Below, piece by piece: positions 1-7,147 of a stretch of DNA of 44,526 nucleotides. The stretch's first letter is position 1. Each line of letters opens with the position of its first letter. This DNA comes from Verrucomicrobiia bacterium. Lineage in GTDB: Bacteria; Verrucomicrobiota; Verrucomicrobiia; Verrucomicrobiales; DEV007. The stretch spans positions 1 through 44,526 of the forward strand of contig JAGRPB010000019.1 in NCBI GenBank assembly GCA_020439945.1. The letters are read 5' to 3'. The translations under genes were made by a program, and so were the position numbers. Under the pieces are notes generated by a model. That model saw nothing but the letters and a program-made list of their open reading frames with translations. It was not told the origin of the DNA and made no database searches.

Positions 1-939
1 GGTTTCACCGCTGAGCATCACGGCATCCGCCTGCTCCCAGACCGCGTTGGCGACGTCGGTGACTTCAGCGCGAGTGGGAACCGGGTTTTCCACCATCGAT
101 TCCAACATGTGGGTGGCTACGATGACCTTGCGTCCGACGCGCGCGCATTCCTGGAGAATGGTTCGCTGAACGACGGGCAATTCCTCCAGGTAAACTTCGA
201 TACCGAGATCGCCCCGCGCCACCATCACCGCGTCGGAGGCCTCGATGATCTGGCGGAGTTTTTTCATGGCTTCCTGGTCCTCGATTTTCGAAACGATCCT
301 CGCCTGACAACCGCGCTCTCCCAGGAGATCGCGCAATTCCTGAACATGCCGGGCATCGCGGACGAAACTGATCGCGACAAAATCGACATCCAGCTCCGCG
401 GCCAGATCGATGTCGTGCCGATCCTTTTCCGTCAGGGGTGGCAGGTTCACCTTCACCCCGGGGAGGTTGATGTGGCGTCGGGACCCCATCGTTCCTTCCG
501 TCAGCACCTCACAGATGAGGCGCCCCGGTTCCTTGCGAACGACCTTGCAATGGATCACGCCGTTGTCGACCAACAGCGTGTCGCCGACACCGACATCCTC
601 AGCCAATCCGTCGTAATTGGTCGTGGTCGAACGTTCCTCGCTCGGTTCGAGATCGGCGTTGCGAAATTCGATCTGGTCGCCGGGGGCCAACTCCAACGGT
701 TCGTCGAGAACCCCGGTGCGAATGGAGGGGCCTTGCAGATCGACCAGCGTCGCGACGCTCTTTTCGCACGCTTTCGATTGCTCCCGGATGTCCGCGACGA
801 CCTGCCGGGTCCAATCGTGCCGGGCATGGCTCATGTTCAGTCGGAACACATTGACGCCGGCTTCGATGAGTTGCCGAATCATTTCCGGCGAATCCGTGGC
901 CGGACCGAGAGTGGCGATGATTTTGGTTTTTCGCAGCAT
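1..939 (-). CDS. pyk: Pyruvate kinase, N-terminal 313 residues (runs off window)
   Basis: Pyruvate kinase catalyses phosphoenolpyruvate + ADP to pyruvate + ATP, the last step of glycolysis, in the cytosol. The protein begins MLRKTKIIATLGPATDSPE, the classic pyruvate kinase start, followed by VFRLNMSHA (substrate/ATP-binding Arg near residue 33), VDLQGPSIRTG, ISFVRDARHV, SKIED (catalytic Lys and metal-binding Glu near 218-220) and VMVARGDLG (Asp near 244). The B domain lies at about residues 70-170. The window edge cuts the gene after residues reading AVMLSGET, so roughly the last 150 residues, including the regulatory C-terminal domain, are missing. The gene follows the YceI gene on the same strand after a 69-base gap and may be read from the same transcript. 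The ATG at 939 is the only start that keeps the conserved N-terminus. Identification is secure. Confidence 0.95.
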   Translation of the reverse strand, partial: MLRKTKIIATLGPATDSPEMIRQLIEAGVNVFRLNMSHARHDWTRQVVADIREQSKACEKSVATLVDLQGPSIRTGVLDEPLELAPGDQIEFRNADLEPSEERSTTTNYDGLAEDVGVGDTLLVDNGVIHCKVVRKEPGRLICEVLTEGTMGSRRHINLPGVKVNLPPLTEKDRHDIDLAAELDVDFVAISFVRDARHVQELRDLLGERGCQARIVSKIEDQEAMKKLRQIIEASDAVMVARGDLGIEVYLEELPVVQRTILQECARVGRKVIVATHMLESMVENPVPTRAEVTDVANAVWEQADAVMLSGET

Positions 940-1008
940 CGGTCTGCAAACTCGGCCCTCCAAGGGCGATGAAAAGCAGCTTTTCGCGACGATTTCGCCG
1001 ATGATGAC

Positions 1009-1623
1009 TCAATGCTTCGACAGCTTCAGGTGAGCCGCGACGTCGATCTCGTCCTTTACTTTCACGAGGCCCAGTACTGAGGGCGGTTTGATGTCGGCGG
1101 CTTTCAGGGAAACGACAAAAGCCACCGTGCAATCGATGGTGTCCGCGTCGTGTTTCCAGTCGGTGACCTTGCCGGTCAGGTGATGCTCCTTGCCCTTCAG
1201 CTTGAGCACGAAGGGGATGATCGTGGGGCGGGGAAATCCGTTCTCGCTGACGGGCTTGGTTTCCGCTGCCTTGAGGTTGGTCACTTCGACCTCGATCTCG
1301 GGATAGGTGCCAACTTCCAATGTCTCGTACATCTTCTCGTCCCGCTTGTCGTTGTCGGTGTCCATCTTCTTCGCCTCGGCGGTGATTTTGCTGGAAACCG
1401 CGGCCGTGGCGGGTTGATCGATACCCGAAATGGTCACCGTAAAGGGCTTGGTCGTTACGGTGCCTTCAAAGTCGTGCAAGGTTGAGTCGCCCTTGAAGGT
1501 CACATCGCAGGTGCCGTCCCAGTCTTCCGTGAACCCGGCATTCGGGAAGAGCAGGCACCATCCGGCGAGCAGGCTTGCCAGAAGTGCGGGGGAAGCGAAC
1601 GAATGGAGGAAGGTTCGAGTCAT
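1009..1623 (-). CDS. YceI-family periplasmic lipocalin-fold protein
   Basis: YceI proteins are secreted beta-barrels; characterised members bind polyisoprenoid lipids. The sequence shows a signal peptide (MTRTFLHSFASPALLASLLAGWC, then a cleavage region near FTED) and then WDGTCDVTFKGDSTLHDFEG, whose GDSTLHDFEG stretch matches the YceI beta-hairpin signature. The remainder alternates strand-like segments and ends VKVKDEIDVAAHLKLSKH, typical of the family. An in-frame start at 1674 would overlap the upstream methyltransferase; the ATG at 1623 places the signal peptide at the N-terminus and leaves a 34-base gap to that gene. It is the last gene of the apparent FAD oxidoreductase / exporter / methyltransferase operon, so a lipid-binding role in the envelope would fit, but the ligand is inferred. 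The predicted length, 204 residues, is normal for the family. Confidence 0.85.
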   Translation of the reverse strand: MTRTFLHSFASPALLASLLAGWCLLFPNAGFTEDWDGTCDVTFKGDSTLHDFEGTVTTKPFTVTISGIDQPATAAVSSKITAEAKKMDTDNDKRDEKMYETLEVGTYPEIEVEVTNLKAAETKPVSENGFPRPTIIPFVLKLKGKEHHLTGKVTDWKHDADTIDCTVAFVVSLKAADIKPPSVLGLVKVKDEIDVAAHLKLSKH

Positions 1624-1657
1624 GGCGAATCGGGTTTGGGTGGGAGGATTGGCGAAA

Positions 1658-2407
1658 TCAGTTCGCCGGTTCATAACGTAGAAAATCGAGGCGCATCATT
1701 CCGGTGAGAAGCGGCTTGGTTTTTTCGAGGCGGAATCCATGGGATTGGTAAAGCGCTACGAGGGACTCACGATCCGGAAAGGAGCGGAGGCTCGAGGAAA
1801 TGTAGCCGTGCACCTCGGGATTGCCATGCAGGAGCAGGCCCCAGAGGCTGCCCCAGGTCTTGAGCATTCCGAATTGGAGCGTCTGCATGGCGGAGGAATT
1901 CGGTTTGGAGAAATCGAGAAAGACCGCCTGTGCGCCCGGTTTGAGGACGCGGGCAAACTCGGTCAGGGTTTCTCCCAGGTCGGGCGCGTTGCGGATGGCA
2001 TAGCCGCCGGTCAGGATGTCCACCGAGTCGTCTTCCAGCGGAAGGTGGCTCATGTCGCCGGTCGTGAAACTCACCCGCGTCTTATGGTTCCGGGCCTTTG
2101 CCAGTTCGATCATCTCCGGCGTCAGATCGATGCCGAGAATCTCCGCATCGGGAAAGCGTTCCGCGATCTGCAACGCGATGTCCCCGGTGCCACAGGCGAT
2201 GTCGACGCAGCGCGGGGTGGATCCCTCCACGGGAGACAGGCCCGCTACGAGCGCGCGTTTCCAACCGGCATCTTGCCCGAATGAAAGCGCACGGGTAGCG
2301 ATGTCGTAGCGTGGCGCCGATTCCGCGAAGTGTTTCTCATTGAAGAGCCGCTTGCCTTCGCTCGATCCCAAGTGATCGCGGGCTTTGAGAGTGAATTTTT
2401 CTTTCAT
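1658..2407 (-). CDS. ubiE: UbiE/MenG-family SAM-dependent C-methyltransferase
   Basis: This is a class I S-adenosylmethionine methyltransferase of the UbiE/COQ5 family, whose classical members C-methylate quinone precursors. VDIACGTGDIALQIAERFP is the SAM-binding motif I, with an acidic residue in LGIDLTPEM. The first UbiE signature is present in altered form (YDIATRALSFGQDAGW, with Asp where His is usual), and so is the second (RVLKPGAQAVFLDFSKP, Asp for Glu). The 249-residue length is normal. The start ATG at 2407 overlaps the stop of the exporter gene by four bases (ATGA), so the two are probably translationally coupled. The signature changes and the exporter/flavoprotein neighbours leave open that it methylates a different lipid or polyketide rather than a quinone. 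The family assignment is firm; the substrate is inferred. Confidence 0.8.
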   Translation of the reverse strand: MKEKFTLKARDHLGSSEGKRLFNEKHFAESAPRYDIATRALSFGQDAGWKRALVAGLSPVEGSTPRCVDIACGTGDIALQIAERFPDAEILGIDLTPEMIELAKARNHKTRVSFTTGDMSHLPLEDDSVDILTGGYAIRNAPDLGETLTEFARVLKPGAQAVFLDFSKPNSSAMQTLQFGMLKTWGSLWGLLLHGNPEVHGYISSSLRSFPDRESLVALYQSHGFRLEKTKPLLTGMMRLDFLRYEPAN

Positions 2408-4530
2408 CGGGCAGGGGCTTTTTTCTCGCCGTAGGCCAGTCTCAGGCAGGCGGGCAGCACGAGCATGTCGCAGATGAGAGCCAACCACATGGTGACTCCG
2501 GAGAGGAGGGCAAAATACACCGTCGGCTGGAAACTGCCGAAGATCGCGACCCAGAACCCGGCCGAAAGCGCCACCGTCGTGGCGATGAGCGCAAAGCCGG
2601 TGGTGCGCGTGGTGCGTCGGATGGCGCGGCAACTTCGGCCGTCATAGCCTCTTCGGTAGGCGGACAGGTAGTGAATGGTGTCGTCGACGGCAATGCCGAG
2701 CACCACGCTGGCAATCATCGCGGTGCCGGTGCTCAACGCGATGTGGAAGAATCCCATGATGGCGCCGGTCAACAGCAGGGGAATCACATTGGGAATGAAG
2801 GCCAGCAGGGTGTAGCGCAGCGATCGGAAAACGATGCCGATGGAAAGCACGATCAGGGCGAGCGCGATGCCGAAACTCTTGAGCTGCGAGGCGATCAGTT
2901 GATTCGATTCCACGATCACGCGGTAGAAGGCGCCGGCCTCCCGGATGCGGTAATCGCCGCCGAGGCGTCCGTCCGCCAGCGAGCGGACGCGTTCGACCAG
3001 TTCCGCGCCGCGCTTCGTGCCGATGGCCCGGGTCCGGATGGTGAGCCGGGCGTATTTGCCGTCCTCGGTCAGGTAGTGGCCGAGATCGAGCCGCTCCACG
3101 ATGTCCGCAAAGGGAGCGAGATCGCGGAAAGCGGCAACCTCGTGCGAAAGCAAAAAATCCGCCGCGCTGAGCGTGTGAGTCACGTCGGGGATTTTCCGGA
3201 TGCCTTTCTCGAAGGCGTCGATCGTCTCGATTTCCTCGAAACTGTCGATCGGTTCGTCGTCGGTCCGGTCGATCAACAACTCGATCGAGTTTGGTCCGGT
3301 CAACGTGTCCTCGACGAACTGGGTGTCGCGGTAGAGTTCGGTGTCGGTGCCGAGAAAACGGAGGAGGTCGGTATCGTTTTCGATTCGCCGGATGCCGATC
3401 ACACTCACGCCGATGAGCGCGAATGCTGTGAGCAGGATCTTTCGCGGATGATGGATGCTGAGCCCCGCGATAAATCCGAGCGGCTTGGTCGCAAAGCGGC
3501 CGCTTTTCAACCGTCTCCGTGCCGGGGGGCGGGCCCGCAAGAAAGACAGGCCGACAGAGAGTCCGGTGATTCCGAGGACATACGAAATCATGACGCCGAT
3601 GGCCGCAAACAGACCGAAGTCCCGGACGGCGGGAGTGTGGCTGGTGACGAGACTGAGAAAACCGATCGCGGTGGTGAGCGAGGCGAAAAGACAGGGGCGA
3701 TAAAGTTTTCCAACCGCCGCCAGGATGCGTTGGTCATTGTCCGGTTCCGACTCGTGGAGCCAGTCCAGGTAGATGTGAATGGTGGTCGCGACCGAGAGCG
3801 TCATGATCACCGGCGGCAGCAGCGAGGTGATCATGTTGAGCGAATGCCCCGTCAGCGTGTAGAGGCCCAGCGTCCAACAGATCGTGATCGCCGAAACGGT
3901 CAGCGGAAAGAACAACCCGGAAAAACAGCGAGTGACGAAATACAAGACCGCGCCGAGAACGAGAAAGGACAGCGGTGAAAAGATTCTCTGATCGCGCAGG
4001 ACAAGCCGTCCCGATTCGTATTTCTGAAGCGGAAGCCCGGTCAGAGCGATACGAACGTTTCCGTCTTCCGAATGTTCGCCCGCGATTTGTTGCAGCGATT
4101 CGATGACCGCGGCCAGGCGTTCGCCCTTGTCGGAAAAAGACTCGAGTCGTACCCGAATGCCGGCCGTGTTCCGATCCGCGGAAATCAGGCTGCCTTCCTG
4201 GAAATCGGCGATTTCGAAATCGGTGTCCGCCAGACTGTTCACCTCGCGTACCCCGTCGATGGCGGCGAATTGATCCGTGAGTTCGCGAATCAGATCTCGT
4301 CCGCTTTCGTCGAGCAGGTTCTCGCGATGCACCGCGACGAAGATCGCGTCGCCTTCATCAAAGCGATCGTTGAATTCGCGCTCGACTTCGGCCTGCTCGG
4401 CGTTGTCCGCATCCATCGACCGGTTCCCCCGGTCAACGGAAAGACTGAGACAGTGATAGCCGAAGAAAAGCGTCACCGCCGTGAGGACCGCGAGGTAGAG
4501 ACCTCGCCAACGACCGAGCAATGGCGCCAT
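2404..4530 (-). CDS. MMPL/RND-superfamily exporter
   Basis: A roughly 708-residue inner-membrane transporter of the RND superfamily, MMPL/predicted-exporter branch. These proteins use the proton gradient to export lipids or hydrophobic compounds. It has the two-fold repeat: an N-terminal helix (GLYLAVLTAVTLFFGYHC), a periplasmic loop of about 170 residues, a helix bundle (near residues 190-340), a second helix and loop, then a second bundle. VVLGIAVDDTIHYLSAY in the second half carries the paired acidic residues expected for proton coupling; the equivalent position in the first half (SVATTIHIYLDW) lacks them. A TTG six bases further upstream is possible, but the ATG at 4530 has GGGA at suitable spacing. 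The stop overlaps the methyltransferase start, and the FAD gene ends 18 bases upstream. No MacB- or TolC-like partner is present in the window. The substrate is unknown. Confidence 0.85.
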   Translation of the reverse strand: MAPLLGRWRGLYLAVLTAVTLFFGYHCLSLSVDRGNRSMDADNAEQAEVEREFNDRFDEGDAIFVAVHRENLLDESGRDLIRELTDQFAAIDGVREVNSLADTDFEIADFQEGSLISADRNTAGIRVRLESFSDKGERLAAVIESLQQIAGEHSEDGNVRIALTGLPLQKYESGRLVLRDQRIFSPLSFLVLGAVLYFVTRCFSGLFFPLTVSAITICWTLGLYTLTGHSLNMITSLLPPVIMTLSVATTIHIYLDWLHESEPDNDQRILAAVGKLYRPCLFASLTTAIGFLSLVTSHTPAVRDFGLFAAIGVMISYVLGITGLSVGLSFLRARPPARRRLKSGRFATKPLGFIAGLSIHHPRKILLTAFALIGVSVIGIRRIENDTDLLRFLGTDTELYRDTQFVEDTLTGPNSIELLIDRTDDEPIDSFEEIETIDAFEKGIRKIPDVTHTLSAADFLLSHEVAAFRDLAPFADIVERLDLGHYLTEDGKYARLTIRTRAIGTKRGAELVERVRSLADGRLGGDYRIREAGAFYRVIVESNQLIASQLKSFGIALALIVLSIGIVFRSLRYTLLAFIPNVIPLLLTGAIMGFFHIALSTGTAMIASVVLGIAVDDTIHYLSAYRRGYDGRSCRAIRRTTRTTGFALIATTVALSAGFWVAIFGSFQPTVYFALLSGVTMWLALICDMLVLPACLRLAYGEKKAPAR

Positions 4531-4548
4531 GGTCAAAGTCCCGGAAGA

Positions 4549-5730
4549 TCAGGCGCCGAAGAGGTTCAGCAGCAGAATGGGCAGAACGGGCACCGGGCTG
4601 TCGCCCAGCGCGCGGCAGGTCAGCGAGCCGCGGATCACATCGGGAAGAGAAGCAAAGGACATGGGGGGAACGAGGAGGTTTCTCAGGGGACTGCGGAGCA
4701 GCGACGAAGTCAGCTGCGTGAATCCCCGGTAAGGTCGGGTCATTTTCTCCGCTTGTCTCCCGTATTCCCGCAGGGCCACCTCGGAGGTCACCCCGTCCCG
4801 TAGCTGGGCAACGAGGGCGCGTGCCGCGTATTCCGCCATGAGGATGCCGTGGGTCATGCCCATGCCCGCGATGGGATCGAGGCTCTCGGCAACATCGCCC
4901 AACAGCAGGATATCCTCGTGAAAATACCCGCGACGGGTCGAGCCGACTGGTCCCACCTGGAGCGGTTCGCCCATGGGTTGTCCACGAAAGTAAGCCTTCT
5001 CCATGGCTTCCCGTATCAATTCCTCCCGCCAGGCTCGGTCCTGGAGGGCGGCCACCTGGGATTTCTCGGCCAGGAAGGCGACGTTGAGATGGTTTTTCCC
5101 GACCGGCGTGCAGTTGATTTCGAAGCCGCGTTTCAGGATCACCAGCACCTCGCCGGTGACTTTTTCATAGCGTCCTTCGAGGATGAAACTGATGCCCCAC
5201 AGGGGTGAACGCGTCTGCGTCTTGGGAATTCCGAGTCGTGAGGCGTTGTGCGAACTGGCGCCGTCGGCGAGAACGATTCTCCGTGCGAGAAGCGTATCGC
5301 CTTCATCGTCGTCAACGCGGTAGAGGGCCCCTTCGCGAGTGATGGCTTTCACCGGGCGACCGAATCGCGAGTCCACCGATGGCAGTTGCGAGGCCTGGTC
5401 GGTGAGCGCCTGATCCAGCTTGAGCCGTTGAATGCCGACACCGCGCAGCTGACGATGACGACGGGTGGCAAATTCATAGGAGCGTTTCCCGAGATCGATC
5501 CGGTAGGAGAAAAAGGGTTTCCCGTCCAGTGCCTCGACATCGGTCTCCACGCCCATCCGCTGCAGCGCGGCGAGGGCGATGTCCGAGACTCCCTCGCCAC
5601 AGGCCTTGCGACGGGGGAAACGGTCGCGGTCGATCAACGCCACGCGCAGTTCTTCCCGGCCCAGGCGATTCGCCAGCGTGGCTCCGGAAACAGAGGCGCC
5701 GACGATCGCGACGTCGAAAACTTCATTCAT
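4549..5730 (-). CDS. FAD-dependent oxidoreductase, geranylgeranyl-reductase-like
   Basis: A 393-residue flavoprotein related to geranylgeranyl reductases and aromatic-ring or lipid FAD oxidoreductases. The N-terminal FAD-binding fold reads VAIVGASVSGATLANRLG, a dinucleotide-binding loop in which one glycine is replaced by Ser, followed by an acidic strand end (LIDRDRFPR). KACGEGVS near residue 43 resembles the conserved CG-G-S stretch of the geranylgeranyl reductase group. LLGDVAESLDPIAGMGMTHG near residue 285 is the second FAD-contact GD motif. It is the first gene of a minus-strand operon that continues into the MMPL exporter and the UbiE-type methyltransferase. Such combinations are known from lipid, pigment and alkylresorcinol-type pathways, but no polyketide synthase is present here. 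The reaction (reduction or hydroxylation of a hydrophobic substrate) is inferred. Confidence 0.75.
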   Translation of the reverse strand: MNEVFDVAIVGASVSGATLANRLGREELRVALIDRDRFPRRKACGEGVSDIALAALQRMGVETDVEALDGKPFFSYRIDLGKRSYEFATRRHRQLRGVGIQRLKLDQALTDQASQLPSVDSRFGRPVKAITREGALYRVDDDEGDTLLARRIVLADGASSHNASRLGIPKTQTRSPLWGISFILEGRYEKVTGEVLVILKRGFEINCTPVGKNHLNVAFLAEKSQVAALQDRAWREELIREAMEKAYFRGQPMGEPLQVGPVGSTRRGYFHEDILLLGDVAESLDPIAGMGMTHGILMAEYAARALVAQLRDGVTSEVALREYGRQAEKMTRPYRGFTQLTSSLLRSPLRNLLVPPMSFASLPDVIRGSLTCRALGDSPVPVLPILLLNLFGA

Positions 5731-5814
5731 ATCGATCCACAGATATATGGCAGAAGGTCGGCGCCGTCTCTACCCTGATTTTCTGAAAATGTCCGCGAAT
5801 ACTACGTGGACCGG

Positions 5815-5858
5815 ACAGGGTTGAGTCCGTGACCATACCCTGTTGAGTCGGGCTTCAA
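5815..5858. repeat. Pair of degenerate 22-bp repeat units, copy A
   Basis: Two head-to-tail 22-base units (5815-5836 and 5837-5858). The first starts ACAGGGTTGAGTCCG; the second keeps TTGAGTCG in register exactly 22 bases later but has ACCCTG where the first has ACAGGG. The nine bases before the first unit (GTGGACCGG) resemble the end of another unit. The same unit occurs in pairs at 22085 and 28464. This copy lies between the FAD oxidoreductase start and the purU stop, and its right end runs over the last codons of purU. Confidence 0.6.
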
Positions 5859-6712
5859 CCGAAGACGATGGTCCGGTTCTCGTAGGGAAGAATGCGGCGA
5901 TTCACGTGCAGCCAGACCGCCCGGGCGAGCACGATGGTCTCGAGGTCTTTCCCTTTGCGGACAAAATCGTGGACCGAGTCACGGTGCGAAACACGGGTCA
6001 CGTCCTGGGCGATGATGGGGCCCTCGTCGAGATCCTCCGTGACGTAGTGACTGGTGGCGCCGATGACTTTGACACCACGCTGGTGGGCGGAGTGATACGG
6101 CCGCGCGCCGGGGAAGGCGGGGAGGAAGGAATGGTGGATGTTGATGATGCGGTTGGGAAACGCATCGACCATCTGCTGGCTCAGGATCTGCATGTAGCGC
6201 GCCAGCACGATGGCGTTCACGCGATGCTCGCGTAGCAGGGCGATCTCGGCGGCTTCCTGCTCCTGCTTGTTTTCCTTGTTGATAGGGAAATGATGAAATG
6301 GAATGCCGAAGCGCTCGGCCACTCCCTGGAGATCGGTGCGATTGCTGACGATCAGCGGCACGTCCATGGCCAGTTCACCGCTCTCGTGGCGGGAGAGCAG
6401 ATCGTAGAGACAGTGATTCTCCTTGGTGATGAACAGGGCCACGCGCGGGCGAACATCCGAAAAGGCGAGCGACCAGGTCATGCCGAATTTTCCCGCCAGC
6501 GGTCCGAAGGCTTCGGCGATCGCGTTGCGCTCGATGCGAAAGCCGTCGATCTCCCACTCCACGCGCATGAAGAAGGCGTTGGCTTCGGGATCCACGTGTT
6601 GTTCGAGGTGAACGATGTTGCCGGCATTCTCGTGGATGAAGCCGGAAATGGCGGCGACGATCCCGCCTTGATCGGGGCAGGACATGAGGAGGATCGCGGT
6701 CGGTGAGGCCAT
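5855..6712 (-). CDS. purU: Formyltetrahydrofolate deformylase
   Basis: PurU hydrolyses 10-formyltetrahydrofolate to formate and tetrahydrofolate, balancing the one-carbon pool and supplying formate for purine synthesis in the cytosol. The 285-residue protein has an N-terminal ACT domain (residues 5-85, beginning TAILLMSCPDQGGIVAAISG) and a C-terminal formyltransferase-fold domain. The catalytic triad is visible: Asn191 and His193 in INIHHSFLPAF, and Asp229 in SHYVTEDLDEGPIIAQD. Length and domain order match the E. coli enzyme. It appears to be a single-gene transcript: upstream is the tRNA-Leu gene, and downstream is a 124-base gap to the FAD gene containing a 22-bp repeat pair. The ATG at 6712 immediately precedes the conserved ACT start. 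Confidence 0.95.
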   Translation of the reverse strand: MASPTAILLMSCPDQGGIVAAISGFIHENAGNIVHLEQHVDPEANAFFMRVEWEIDGFRIERNAIAEAFGPLAGKFGMTWSLAFSDVRPRVALFITKENHCLYDLLSRHESGELAMDVPLIVSNRTDLQGVAERFGIPFHHFPINKENKQEQEAAEIALLREHRVNAIVLARYMQILSQQMVDAFPNRIINIHHSFLPAFPGARPYHSAHQRGVKVIGATSHYVTEDLDEGPIIAQDVTRVSHRDSVHDFVRKGKDLETIVLARAVWLHVNRRILPYENRTIVFG

Positions 6713-6812
6713 CGAATCTGGGGATTTCGATCAGGAACAAAAGGGGCGGAGTGTGGTGGACTCCGCCCGGCAGTTCGTCGCGGAAATCGGTTCCGCGTCT
6801 GGAAAAAGAAAG

Positions 6813-6894
6813 TGCTCGAGGGGGGACTCGAACCCCCACGGATTGCTCCACAGGATCCTTAATCCTGCGCGTCTACCAGTTCCGCCACCCGAGC
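6813..6894 (-). tRNA. tRNA-Leu, anticodon AAG
   Basis: An 82-base class II tRNA read on the minus strand. Acceptor arm GCTCGGG pairs with CTCGAGC (one G-U). The D arm GCGGAACTGGTAGACGC is typical of leucine tRNAs. The anticodon stem CAGGA/TCCTG encloses the seven-base loop TTAAGGA, putting AAG at positions 34-36 after U33 and before G37. A long variable arm (GGA/TCC) follows, then a T arm of five G-C pairs around TTCGAGT. The discriminator is A, as leucyl-tRNA synthetase expects, and CCA is not encoded. A34 is uncommon in bacterial tRNAs other than tRNA-Arg(ACG) and would normally be converted to inosine. Alternative registers break the anticodon stem. Confidence 0.92.
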
Positions 6895-7147
6895 TTAGGT
6901 GACCACTCCCGAAGCGAGGCCCGGAAGTTGGCGAGCGGGACCTTTAATGTCGAATCGGCGGGCTCGCAAGTCAGGATTTCCCGGCCGGAGCGAGAAAACG
7001 AATTTGGGAGGATTTCCCGGCTTGTCGCTGAAGATGAAACAGTTCTGTGACTGTTTTGGTCCGATCGGGTTCGTGGGTATCGAAATTGCTATGGAATTCC
7101 GCTTGCGAAGCCCGTGGTGTTGAAGCACTGGCGGGCGCTCAAATCTC
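6895..7147. other. Intergenic region between tRNA-Leu and the transglutaminase operon
   Basis: This 253-base non-coding stretch separates the divergent tRNA-Leu and transglutaminase-DUF2126 genes, so it should hold promoters for both, although I see no convincing -35/-10 pair. It contains a 13-base direct repeat (AGGATTTCCCGGC at 6973-6985 and 7009-7021, 36 bases apart) and a 7-bp palindrome, AAACAGT-TCTGTG-ACTGTTT (7037-7056). The palindrome could be an operator for the downstream operon or a weak hairpin; no U-tract terminator follows. There is no ORF with coding character. Confidence 0.4.

Noticed and set aside
1479-1495. GTTGAGTCGCCC resembling the 22-bp repeat
   Set aside because: It encodes the conserved GDSTLHDFEG stretch of YceI, lacks the ACAGGG start and has no partner 22 bases away, so protein constraint explains it.
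2671-3978. Long open frame on the plus strand
   Set aside because: It lies entirely antisense to the MMPL exporter; its translation is Arg/Gln/Asp-rich without a domain pattern, as expected of a reverse-strand shadow in GC-rich DNA.
5778-5790. ATTTTCTGAAAAT palindrome upstream of the FAD gene
   Set aside because: Short and AT-rich with no T-tract or conserved spacing; could be chance.
6973-7021. 13-base direct repeat AGGATTTCCCGGC
   Set aside because: Only two copies, no regular array and no gene associated; kept only as a note in the intergenic entry. It is not a CRISPR.
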